Shown piece by piece: positions 46,444 through 59,900 of a stretch of 64,000 nucleotides of DNA (its first letter is position 1; each line of letters starts with the position of its first letter). Source of the stretch: Xestospongia muta. Taxonomy: Eukaryota; Porifera; Demospongiae; Haplosclerida; Petrosiidae. The translations under genes were made by a program, and so were the position numbers. The stretch lies in assembly GCA_963693285.1 (NCBI GenBank), contig OY848917.1, positions 18,209,745 through 18,273,744 on the forward strand. Direction: 5' to 3'. The notes under the pieces are model-generated. The model was not told where the DNA came from and searched no databases. It saw only the letters and a program-made list of their open reading frames with translations.

Positions 46444-48327
46444 AACTAGATATTCATAACAGTCCTACATTGATGCAAAAAGTGGCTAACAGATCACATG
46501 GTACAAAGAATACAATCAAAGGGATGTGTTAATTATAGGTAGACCCTCCCCCTTATATAAGGGCAGTGGTGTACATGCAGGTAATCGCAAAGTGCCCAAA
46601 ATACCTAGCTAGCTGCAATTATTATCGAATGTAAGTACTGTTTGTTACACAAATTTATGTAAGTTCCTTCCATCATTCTCTTTCGTCTCCGTTATCTAAG
46701 CTGTATACAGTTATCATAATATACAATCGCTTATCTTCAGAATGATTCGAATGTTGTAGTCCATAATATACACCAAACTTCTTCGTTCAAGCTAGATAGA
46801 AGACAGCATACACTACTGTAACATTAAGATCTGGACAGGGTTAATAATGATGGTTAAATTTAATACCATTAATAATAATAATTATAGTTATTAGTTGCTT
46901 GTGATATCTTTGTGGCTGAGACACAAATATATTGTGTGAATGTGACACATTTTCCAATGATGTCCTAGTTACAACCTATGTGTGAGTACTAACAGATGCG
47001 AAATTAACACTACCCTTGTGTGAACATCACATCCCAGTTTTTATAGTGTAGCTTAAATACAGAAGTACATCTGAAAAGACATTAACGTTTTCTTTGAAAG
47101 TGATATCATGTAGGAAAATTTATATACTAACAATCCGAGCGCAAACAAAGTGGCAATGATAGTAATATACATAACTAGGAATACATGGATACAAAAATAC
47201 TAGATTGATGAGCATGACTTTGATCTCATTTAGTTTCTAACTGTCGTGGTCCAAAAGAAAATAAACTTTAACATTGGTACTGTACATATACAAAGCTTCT
47301 AACTTATTCATTTGTCTCATTTACTTTGATGCTGTGTCAAATGTCTTATAAACAATTTTGTACTCTTTATATATAACAGTTTTAAATCTTTGTGCTGTGC
47401 TATTATGTAGGTGTGATGGTATTTCCATTCCCATTACTTTCATTTTTCTCTTAAAGCAACATATCAACAAAAAATGAAGACTAACCTCGGTATGTCTTCT
47501 TCATTAGTATAATTTAGAGGCTTGTTCTTAAATTCGTAAATGTTATATATTTATAACACTTGTTTTATTTACTTTTGGAAAACATCCATGCAGTAAGAAC
47601 AGATACAGAGAAGGTAATGGATCAATCATCAATAGACATAACCAAGGTTTCTATTTGAAATAACATTCTTATGAAATTTTATAAATATATATATAATGTT
47701 TTGGAAATGAAACAGTAATATTAATATTGATAGAATAACAGTTGTGTTTTGACTACATGTATTGTATTTGTAGAGTGACATTAGATTTTTATATTGAATA
47801 TAATCAATCAATGGCTACAATATAATAGTAACCATCTTTGGTCTTAATCTTGAATTCTTGGTAACAATATGAAGACTACACTGAAAAAATGGCATAAAAG
47901 AGAACTGAGAATTGTATATAGTATTGTTGTTCAGGTGGACACCAGCTGTTTGTAAAATTAAGAAAATAACAGACATGATTCTTATGCAATAGTGGTAGTT
48001 AAAACTGGAAAAATAAATTTAAAAGCAAGAGCTACATATTTCAGCATGTCACTTAATACCGTAAGTCCTACATGCCATTTCTCTCAAAGAATTTCACTAC
48101 AAGTTGTAAAGTTGTACAAGCTATGTATTCTCTCTTACTTACTCTTCCAAGAATTAAAATGAATGCTATAAACTAAATTTTGATTTCACAAAATAAAATT
48201 TTAAAATAATTAACATTGTAAATGCAAGTTTGGATTTGGTTTTCATAGAGACTACTATTGATGTGACTTCAGCTAAATCTAAATATAAAGATAGTAAATT
48301 TGAAAGAGACATAATTATTATTATACC
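46444..48327. other. intergenic; holds one copy of a family flank repeat
   Basis: No gene seen. 47070-47425 is a diverged copy of 53995-54530 (shared TACATGGATA, GTACTGTACATATACAAAGC, CTTTGATGC), so this is part of the duplicated ROCO neighbourhood. Confidence 0.55.
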
Positions 48328-51300
48328 TTAGTTCAATTTTGACATGATTTCATCAGCTAAGTCGTTTCGATAAAATTCCCTTCTTAAAATGTCCACAAAT
48401 TTAGTCAAAATACCAGTATCATGCTTGACACGATCCTTTATTTCATCTAGAATAGTGTCAAGACGCTCCATGTTTGTATCTCTGCAAGCTTTGTCTTTGA
48501 TTATCTTGTAAACATTCTCAGTAATCATTAATTGTGAATGTAATTTTCGTGCTAGATCAATGGGGTCAATAGTTGAATTGACAATAACATCAGTACATTG
48601 AACTAGAGCTCTCCAGGCAGCATCACAGTCAGTTGAAGAAGTACTGCATGAACCTGCATATGAAAAATGTTACTACTGTAATACAATTGTATCACTATTG
48701 ACAATCAAGAATGTAAGAGCAAATTAATCAATACTAATTAATATTAAGGGTACACTACCAACTGTGACTTGTATTACTATGGAACAAAAGAAAGTAGAGC
48801 TAATAGTGTATACAAATAAGGCACTTATGAAGAAAGTGGCTTGCAATATATATTGTGTTGCTTGGAATTAATACAATTCATTGACAAATTGGTCTAATTG
48901 TGTATGTACACTTTTTTCAAATCAAATTACTTTGAAAATGTTTACAGATATAAAAAGGAATCCATTAAAATATTTATCATAACATCAGACTAAGTTTTTA
49001 CAAAGAGTTAACATCATCAGATAAAACAGGATAATGATGTGATGAATGACACTGAAAGTTTACAGGTTTGGACTTATTTAGTAGGGTCTAAAGGTATAGC
49101 TAGAAAGGTGGAGCTTAATGTGCTTTACAAGAGCTAGTTATCAGGTAAGGGTCCATTCTTTCATTTAAGAACTATAAAACAGAGTAATACATGAGATATG
49201 AAGAGTGCATAGTTATAAGATTCGGATCACATCTCATGTTGCTGACAACACTATATAATAAAAGAATTAACTGATAACACTAAGTTATTTTTTAAAACCA
49301 GCTTGTAGAGAGTCCTTCACATGACTTCTTGATGTACTATAATGTTACATGCCAGGTAGAAGAAAGTAACAAAGTCCCCAAACTAAGTTATCTTTGTTTC
49401 TTAACAGTGACATTGATCTAGGTAGATACAACCTGACTAAATGAACTTTAGCAAATGAAATGTACCATAAATGCAAGCTTGTTTCTAAATTATTTCAATT
49501 TTACACTTTACACAGGAGTTGTAAAGACAAGAGAGTTGTAACATTGTACACATTATGATATAGCTATATAAATACTGAAAGAAAACTAGCTTGAAGCTTC
49601 AAGCATTCAAAGATTAAGTAGTCACACAAATCATCATACCTACATCAAAGCATTTTCAAAAGTCATTATTGTTTTGATAATTCACAAAACAAACTGTCAA
49701 CTGTTATATATAAATTAGTCAATCAGATTGCACTATATTTGTAGTCAATAATGTTGGCTAGAATCTGTGGTTTGTGACAGGCATAATCTACTGGGAGAAT
49801 TGTCCATACTTACTGATGCTATTAGAATACTGTAATTTCTTAAATGTACAAGAATTGAACTGAGTCTTATAAAATGAAAGCCAAGTAAAAATCATGTATG
49901 CATATTTGTGGTAGTTAATATATCAGACCCCTTCAATGAATGTGGTGGAATGTTATATAGACCTTATTAAGCGTTAATATCTTGTTAGTATTATAAAGTA
50001 TGTCTGTTAATAATTTAAATTGTTAGGTATATATTCATACACATGTACAGTTAAATATTATGCCACATACTAGTAGCATAAGTAGTTATGGCTTAGACAG
50101 AAGTGTTCTGGTGAGCATAATAATTGCTGTGTGAAACTGGTTAATGATTTACCTATGGTAAGTGTGTAATCTAACATTTCATTTCAGACAGACACACTGC
50201 TATAGACGTTCAAAGTGCTAACAAAGCAATCAGACTTGACAAAAAGACATCACAGCATTGTATCCAAATATAGCACTGTCATCAGCAAATACTAGGCAGT
50301 GACATCACTTTTAATTTCTATGGTATTAACCCACTGATATGTTATAGCCCAACTTGTATTATACTCTATTGCTAATGTGGTATGCTGTGATATAAAGAAC
50401 TGTCGAGCCTGTATGCTACAACATAAAGAACTGTTAAGCCTGTAGCTCTCAGACTTGTTTTACATCACAGCACATTGTATCTGTAATATAGCTCTTACAG
50501 TTGGGCTATAACCAATATGTAAGAGCAATTAACACTATATACTTACCTCTAGTAGATACATTGGCAGTAGTAGGAGTAGTGGTGGAAGTAGGCATGTTGG
50601 TAGTAGTAGTGGTGGAAGTAGGCATGCTGGTAGTAGTAGTGGTGGAAGTAGGCATGCTGGTAGTAGTAGTGGTGGAAGTAGGCATGCTGGTAGTGGTAGT
50701 GGTGGAAGTAGGCAAGCTGGTAGTAGGAGTAGTGGTGGAAGTAGGCATGCTGGTAGTAGTAGTGGTGGAAGTAGGCATGATGGTAGTAGGAGTAGTGGTG
50801 GAAGTAGGCATGCTGGTAGTAGTAGTGGTGGAAGTAGGCAAGCTGGTAGTAGGAGTAGTGGTGGAAGTAGGCATGCTGGTAGTAGTAGTGGTGGAAGTAG
50901 GCATGCTGGTAATAGTAGCGGTGGAAGTAGGCAAGCTGGTAGTAGGAGTAGTGGTGGAAGTAGGCATCCAGGTAATAGGAATAGTGTTGGAAGGAGTGCT
51001 GGCAGAGTGAACTATATTAACAAAAGGAGCACACATTTCTATTTATTACTTCACTATTTTAGAAAAGCTCAGGTAATATTTTATATGACATTATATTAAA
51101 ACATGAGTATATTCTATCTTTAATGTTACTCATTTATAGAAACTATTGAAACAAATTAGTGAAATATAGTGTTTGTATACTATTATGTAAATTAACTCCA
51201 TTACTACATTTATACCTATTGTAGGTGTTGGTGTCCTGTAAAAAAATTTAAAGGAAGTGTTTTCCACTCTCATTCCTTGAAATGTCACTTCTAGAGGCTG

Positions 51301-53860
51301 TTGATCTGTACTGCCAGACATCTCTAATTTCACATTTAATTCAAGATGACATAAAGAAGAATTTAGTCTACTTCCATCTACAGCAGATTTGTTCACCTTT
51401 TTATATAATGGAATGTAAAATATAGTCAAAAATTTTACTCATTACCTCACAAGGATTAACTTGACTTGTTAGTCTCCAATTGTTGACTACTTGACCATCT
51501 TCTGGGAACCTGACTTGAATGGATTTAGTATCATCAAATTGAAATTGGTTTGGTTTAGTGTGCTCAATCCAGTTAGCATACTCCTCTCTGGCTTTCTGTC
51601 CACATACACCACAAATAAATTAAATGGTAATTTAAATTTCACATTAATCTTATAGCTAATATACCTGTAGAAAAAGCTCCAAGTTTTTTGTCACAACTAC
51701 ATGCAAATCCCAATTATTCTCATGACTCTGTCTGTAGTATACCATCCAGACATATCTAAAACGATTACTAAAATTAGCCCTTATCTTCTGGATCCATCCA
51801 ATGAAGAAAAATGAGAACTTAGCTACTTTGATAATGCCATAGCTAGAACCAACTGGGAAGATGGAATTGATTCTATCAGAGATCTGAAATCGATATGGAG
51901 GTGAGGAGGATTCAGTGGAGACAATGAATCTACACTCTTGACTATCTTCCTCAGAGAGAATTTCAGCATGATGTTCGAGATGGACTTCTACTGGTTTGAG
52001 GAATTTGCATGTGGACTGGATCCAGTAGAAACAACTGATTGGCTGGCAATGAGAAGGAAAGACAAATGGACCAGAACCAATGACTTGAACAGAAATAGTG
52101 ATCTGTTGAATATCATGTGGTACAGCTGATGGTGGTATGATAACTTTTATTCCATAATCTGACAATGGAAACATCTGCTGTTGATCATCACATTTGACAA
52201 TGAATGACAGCCCTTTACAAACAGTGACTTGTTTGGGGCACTTGAGTAATAGATCTATTGTAGAGTGATAGAGGTGGAGTGGTATCAAAAAGGTGATCTT
52301 CAGTATAACAAACATGCAAATGAATCAATTGACATTATAGATATATAGTTATATTTTCTCAGTAGGTTTTAGTGTAACTGGATGTGAAGTGATAGCAAAA
52401 ACAGGGTAATCGTCAATAACAAACATGCAAGCAAATGATTTTCTTATTAACATTAGAGCTATATAGTTATACCTTTCATCTCAGTAGGTTTTGCTGCAAA
52501 TGGAGGTGAAGTGGTAGCAACAACAGGGTGATCTTCAATTACAAAAATACAAATACAAACAAGTCATTTTTATTTAATATTATAACTATATATATATATA
52601 TATGTTGCTGACAACATTATATAACAAAAGAATTAACTTATAACACTTAAGTTTTTTTAAAAACTAGCCTTCATTTGACTTCTTAAAGTGCTACAATGTT
52701 AATATGATATCATAATGTTACATGCTAAGTAGAAGAAAGTAACAAAGTCCCTAAACTAAGTTATCTTTGTTTGTTAACAGTGACATTGATCTAGGTAAGT
52801 ACATTCTGTCTAGATGAACGTTAGCAAATGAAACAAATTATAAGTGCAAACTTGTTCCCTATTTATTTCAATTTCACACTTTACACATAGTTGTAAAGAC
52901 AGAACAGTTCATAGCATTGTAAACATTATAATATAGTTATATAAATGTTGAAAGAAAACAAGCCTGAAGCTTCAAGCATTAAAAGATTAAGTAGTTGCAC
53001 AAATCATCAAAACATTGTCAACAAATCATTGTTGTTTTGATAATTTGCAAAGTAATCTGTCAACTGTTATATGTATATATAATTAGTCAATCAGAATGCA
53101 TCATTTGTGGTCAATAATATTGGTTAAAATCTGTGCTTTGTGACAGGCATCATCTACTTTACTATCTTTGTTAATGGAGACAACTGATTTTATTGTTAAG
53201 TTACTCAATAAGGTCTCAGTACCACATGACAAATAAATACTATTATAATTTAGTTTCTATACAGTGGCAGGGGTTACACACATCAATAATTTGGTTGTAA
53301 GTGAATCTATAGTTAAATTGACCAGGTTCTTTATCATTTAATAAAGTCATTATATAGAATCCTACCTCTTTCACTATGTGAGTAAGGATCACTCCCTTCA
53401 GGGCATTGCTTGGATACATCCTTCAATTCCCTGTTAATGGAACAGATTGAACTAATTCATTTAGTTAATCCCAATGATTTGTAAGAACTTACACATATCT
53501 ATTAAACACGTCATGTTTCTTTAAAAATTCACGAATATTTTGCCCTGTTTGTTGGCTCTGAACAATGTTGCCCTCCACTGCCTTTAACAGTACCTCCCAG
53601 GTAGCTTTTTTAGCATGTTTGTCTAACCAGATGCTAATCATAATAGCCAGATTTTCTTCTACTCGGTTATTGTTATATTTTAAGCCGTCTAGATCTGTTG
53701 AGCTGATGTCAAGTGCAGTACCAACCATGTACCATCTGTCTTTAATAGGCATCAATACTTCCACAACGTCTTTCTTTGCAGGAACTTTGGAAATAATTTG
53801 GCTAATATCTGTGGTAAAAAACAATTTATAAAGATGAATATATATATATGTATGTAGGTA

Positions 53861-53930
<70 letters not shown>

Positions 53931-56900
53931 TGTGTGTGTGTGTGTATCTATACGTCTTCAGTAACCATTCATACCTTTAAATATCAAAAATATCTGAAAG
54001 TACATTAATGTTTTCTTTAAAAATGATATGAGGTTTATATACTATTAATCAAAACACAAACAAAATATATAGCAACATTAGCAATATATGTAACTAGGAA
54101 TACATGGATATGCAAAGACTAGATATAATATTGATAGTGTAGCATTGATCTCACTTCCTTCCTAACTGTCATAGCCCAAAAGAAAATATACTTTAGGATT
54201 GGTACTGTACATATACAAAGCTTTTAACTTATCCTTTGTCTAATTTACTTTAATACTGCTTCAGATGTCTTAAAAACAAACTTGTACTTCTTATAACAGT
54301 TTCAAATTCTTGTGCTAAGTTATTGTGATGAGTGCAGCTTTGGTCTCACTTAGTTTCTAACTGCCATTGCCAAAAAAAATAAACTTTGGCATTGGTATTG
54401 AACATATACAAAGCTTCTAACTTATCCTTTTGTCTTATTTACTTTGATGCGACTTCAGATGTCTTATAAACAAACTGTGCTCTTAATAATACTTTCAAAT
54501 CCTTGTGCTGTGTTATTACGCAGACATCATGCTATTTCATTGCCACTACTTTCATTGTGCTCTTGTTTTTGATTGGATTGATAATAATTAAAACAATTCC
54601 CACATCATGTCAACTTTTAAGAAAAAAAGCTTTTATGTGTAATCAAGCTAAGAATAGGTAATTCAACTGATAATGTACTGTAAGTACACTTGTCTCATAT
54701 CAATAGAAAACAAAAGAAAATACAATGGTAAACATTTACTATAAAGGTATTTAACTTTTCATGACTGCTTTAGTGTGCTTTAGAAGAAAATGGACAAGAA
54801 AACATTAGGCCATGGAACATCAGTAATTTTTGTTCTTACATATACAGTATACAATAGTTTGTATGGGTGACAATCTTAACTAAGCTGACACTTGAAAGTA
54901 CATGTAACAACAAGAAAACCCTGTGTAAGTTTTCAATAATTGTTTAGGATACTTTAATGTATATATATATAAATTTAATGTATTACACACTTAACAAGTC
55001 AGACTGTTAAAAGACAGCCAATAATTCAAATTACCAAATACAAACACAATATTCATAGTTGGTGGTGTCTACTAACAGAAGTCCATACATTAATGAGAAA
55101 TTAATACTATACCTTAGATCCTAAATTCTAAATATAAGAACCTAACAGTATTAATTTTGCATTGGAATAGATTTATGTATTTCCTCTGCCTTACCAACAA
55201 TCACTACATTCCTAATGCACATTTAAAAATGTTTACAGATTTAAAAAGGAATTCATTAAAATATTTATCATAACACCAGACTAAGTTTTTACAGACAGTT
55301 AACATCATCAGATAAAACAGGATAATGATGTAATGAATGACACTGAGAGTTTATAGATATGGCTTATTTTTAGTAGGGTCAAAGGTATGGCTGGTTTCAA
55401 AACAAGAAAGGTGGAGCTCATGTGTTTTACAAGAGCTACATATCAGTCAAGGGCAAGGCTCCATTCTTTCATTTAAGAAATATAAAACAGTAATACATGA
55501 GATATGAATGGTATACATAGTTATAAGATTCGAATCACGTGTTATGTAGCTGACAACACTCTAAAACAAACGAAATAACTGGCAATAACACAAAGTTATG
55601 TTTTAAAACCAGCTTGTAGAGAGTCCTTCACTTGACTTCTTAATGTACCATAATGTTAATATGATATCATAATGTTAAATGCCAGGTATAGAAGAAAGTA
55701 ACAAAGTCCCTAAACTATATTATCTTTGTTTGTTAACAGTGACATTGATCTAGGTAGGTACATCCTGAGTAAATAAACATTAGCAAATGAAACAATCTAT
55801 TAATGCAAATTTGTTCCCTGTTTATTTTAATTTCACACTTTAAAAAGAGTTGTAAAGACAGAACAGTTCGTAGCATTGTAAACATTATAATATAGCTATA
55901 TAAATGTTGAAAGAAAACTAGCCTGAAGCTTCAAGCATTAAAAGATTAAGTAGTTGCACAAATCATCAAAACATTTTTAAAAAATCTTTATTGTTTTGAT
56001 AATTTGCAAAAAAAGTAAACTGTCAACTGTTATATCAATATATATAATTAGTCAATCAGAATGCATCATTTGTGGTCAATATTGTTGGCTAGAATCTGTG
56101 GTTTGTGACAGGCATCATCTATTGGGAAAATTGTCCATACTCACTGATGCTATTGGAATATGTAGTTTCTAAAATGTACAAGAATTGGGCTGAGTCTTAT
56201 AAAATGAAAGCTAAGTAAGAATATATATGTATATTTGTAGTAGTTACTATGTGACATCTCTTCAATAAATATGATATAGACTTTATTAAGTGTTAATATC
56301 TTGTTAGTTTTATAAACCATGTGTGTTAATAATTTAACTTGTTATGTATATATTCATACACACGTACAATTAAGTATTGTGCTACATGCTAGTACCATAA
56401 GTAGTTATAGCTTAAACAGAAGTGTCTGTTTAGCAGTATAATTGCTGTGTGAAACTGGTTAATGATATACTTAAGGTAAGTGTGTTATCTAACATTTCAG
56501 ACAAATGCACAGAAGGAAGAGACGATAAAATAGAAATTCAAAGTGCTAATAAACAGGTCAGATTTGATAAAGTGGCATCACAGCACTGTATCCAAATATA
56601 GTCCAGACATCAGCAGATACTAGGCTGTAACATCACTTTGAGCTTCTGTTATGTCAAATCACGATGTTATAAGCCAACCTGCATGAAATGATTGCTCTAT
56701 GGTATGCTGTGATATAAACAACCCTTGAGCCTGTGGCTCTCTGGCTTGTTTTACGTAATAATACACTGTATCTACAGTATAGCCATAACAGTTGGACTAT
56801 GACCAATACTTAAGAGCCACTAATGCTATACACTAACCTATAAAGAGGTCCTCAGATATAGTTTCTATGTCGTCTTCACTTAATGGAGGATATGCAAGAT

Positions 56901-59900
56901 CCTAAAAAAGAATGAAGTATAAATGTGATGTATGATACAATAAAGATAGAATGTGGTATAAGTATAATGCACAACAAATTGACAAAATATTATTCAAACC
57001 AAGTTATACTTACCAAAGGATTACGCCCAGCAAACACACTAACTTGACTGCAACGTTCCTTTACTGAAATGTGACTTAAACATAAGAGTGATGGAGAGAA
57101 ATAAGAACACCTATTCACTATGTGTTGAAGGTGGTACTCTTGAAGTGGCAATTTAGCACTGAAAAGTGCTTTTGTGACTGAAGGAGCAATGCAAAGAAAA
57201 GGATCATGAACTCCAACAATCTGTTCAACCCCCACCCTCTTGGTCTTGCTGTCATCTTTAACTTTACCTTTTGTAAGCACTGATCGAGCAACATCTTTTA
57301 TATTGTAAATTGTGCGTTTATCCATGAGAAGACTACGAGCTTTTCCTACATCACTAGGAGCAATGAGGTACTCCTCACATTCAAATGAGTGCATCTGACT
57401 CTTCAATGTTAATATGGTCTGAACAACATCATTGAAGACTTTGCGGCTTTTTTTAACATCATTTACTGATGTAACTACAGTAACACAACGGCAGCGCTCT
57501 GTCACTTCAACAATAACTTCTACTTCATCATCTTCATTCTCCCAATAGATGCCATTCATCCATACATCACAGTGACGAGCTAATATTTGGATTTCTGGAT
57601 CACTTTCAGCAAGTTGACCACCTCTTTTATGGCGTGGAAGACAAAAAATGTAGGAAAGGGTAAAATGGAGAAGATGAAGAAATCGTGTTGAGAGGAATTG
57701 GTTAGGATCAGGACACCAGAGGCACCATCCCAACCCATTTTCTATTTTCATATCTGTAGGGGGCTCAGCTTTAATGAGGGATGGAAAAAATAAGAGCTCA
57801 TCTGATGGCAGAGAAATTAAAGCTGATATATTGCTTTTGAAATTTTGTAGCGTATTAGATTTTAAAACATGACAGAACTGAAGACTCTTAAGAAACCCAA
57901 TTAACATATGAATATTGTGCTTTGGAAATAATTTTTTAAGAACAGAGGTAGGCACAATGCCAGTATTACTAGCAATATATTGATGGACATGTTCAAATTC
58001 CTTTGGAGCAAAAAGGACACCATTGACTTCAGTGAGAAGAGCAGCTCTGTCAATAACTACCCAACTTTGAGCATCATCCTCATTTTTAAGAAATAAGATG
58101 AGACCTTTGTCATTTAAAGTGAATAGGAATTTCAATAACACTGACTTTTCTGAAGGAAGTGATGGGTCGTCACGTTTTTTTAATACAACACATAGCTCTT
58201 TCAGGTTAATGGCTATCGTATTCTCTTTGTTTCGAAGCAACTGCAAGAATGAGAATTGGACATGGCAGTAGAAACTAATTTCATCAGATCGATCAAGAAC
58301 AGCTTTGCAGCTATAAGAAAGCTTAACAACAAACTCTTTGACACCTTTTCCTCCAGGACGATGACATTCCATAGGTAGAAACCCACGAAAGTCTTGTAAA
58401 TAATAAGCTTTTTCAGCAACTCCAGCTACTACTTTTGAAATTTCCTCATAACCATTAGCCAGCTCATCAAGTCGACTTCCAATGACAAGTATTTGAGATC
58501 GTCTTGAGCTTGATAAATTAAGACTGGCATTCTTTATAAAATTAAACCAGTAGTATAAATCTCTTTTAATTATCTCAAGATGGTCAGTCATCTTAAAAAG
58601 TATGGCAAAAACAGCAGGTGTGCTTAACAAGAGATTTTCTAGAATTGCTGCATGACTGCTGTAATACTCCTTATGACCTGCAAGATCATAAAGGACAATA
58701 TTTCCCACTTCATGACTTGAAACGGTATGTGCGTTAATTCCAGTACTAAGCAGTTCTACTGGAATAGGATCAAACATATCAAACTTGTAGTTACGCGGTT
58801 TCTTAGCTCGTTCCATAATGACTGCTGCAAGTGAACTTTTACCTGCACCGGTGTTACCACAGAAAAATACTTTGCTATAAGATTCTACAGGAAAATCTTT
58901 TCGACATTGCTCAAATCGCTCAAACATCTTTAAAATATTGAAGCGGTTTACGTTGTCACGATAAGCAAGCTCCATGGCTGTTTGATTACGTTGGTTCTTA
59001 GCCATTGGGTTGATCTTTCCTGATGACAAAAGGGATTTCACAACATCACCATGGCAACCCATGCAAGCAGCATGAAGGGGTGTATTACCGAACTAAAAAA
59101 ATGAAATATAATTCTTGTAAATTGTATAGTAACTAATGTATCATTTATTTCAAATTAAAACATAATGACTAGAATTCTTCATTTATACATCTATTTGAAA
59201 AGTTTATTTCATTTTGTGAAAGTTTTTATGTGTATTTCAGCCAATTATTTATTTATTTATTTGGCAAACAAACAAGAAGTAATTTGTATAAATTAAATTT
59301 TGGTAAAATATTGCTGAAGTAATGAGGACTAAATATTTCAAAAACTTCAACTCATCCATATATTCTTGACAGACAATTTCTAAGCCTGCATTGAAAGAGA
59401 CCTTGTTCTACTTTAACTTTTAATGTAAATGTACAGCAAGTGAAACTGATTAAAATCAGGGTTACTTTTTCAGAAAAAATTTATCAATTTATCTAGCATG
59501 CTGACTTTACAGGGACTGCCTACATACAGTTGACACTATTCATATGTTTGACTGAGATTTCTATAATTACAGAAGGGCATGCGGTTATGAACTGTTGTGT
59601 ATTATATCGTGATCCAACATTACTTCAATGCTTTCCACAACATCTTTATTTGTCAAGCCAATTATTTTGTATGTAAAAGGCCATCAATGACAAGGCAAAA
59701 TAACTAGGTAATCAATGATAAGATCAGTCATTTAAACTAGACTCTCCTGCTCTTTACTCTGTAAAAAAGAGAGGTCACAGTCGATTATATTTCATTTGAC
59801 CAATCAGATTACACTATACGCATTGTGGATAGAACGCATGGATAGTAAGAAGTAACACTTTGTTACAGATGTCATTTTTTGGTTCACTGATATCTTGCAA

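Noticed and set aside
50501..51010. Plus-strand open frame rich in Val/Gly (VVVEVGML repeats)
   Set aside because: Exact antisense of the Ser/Thr-rich coding minisatellite; the minus strand has splice sites and phase.
52353..52420. Extra exon (PVFAITSHPV, KPTE) in the ROCO gene
   Set aside because: Close copy of exon 52473-52532 but the acceptor AG and the donor GT are both lost.
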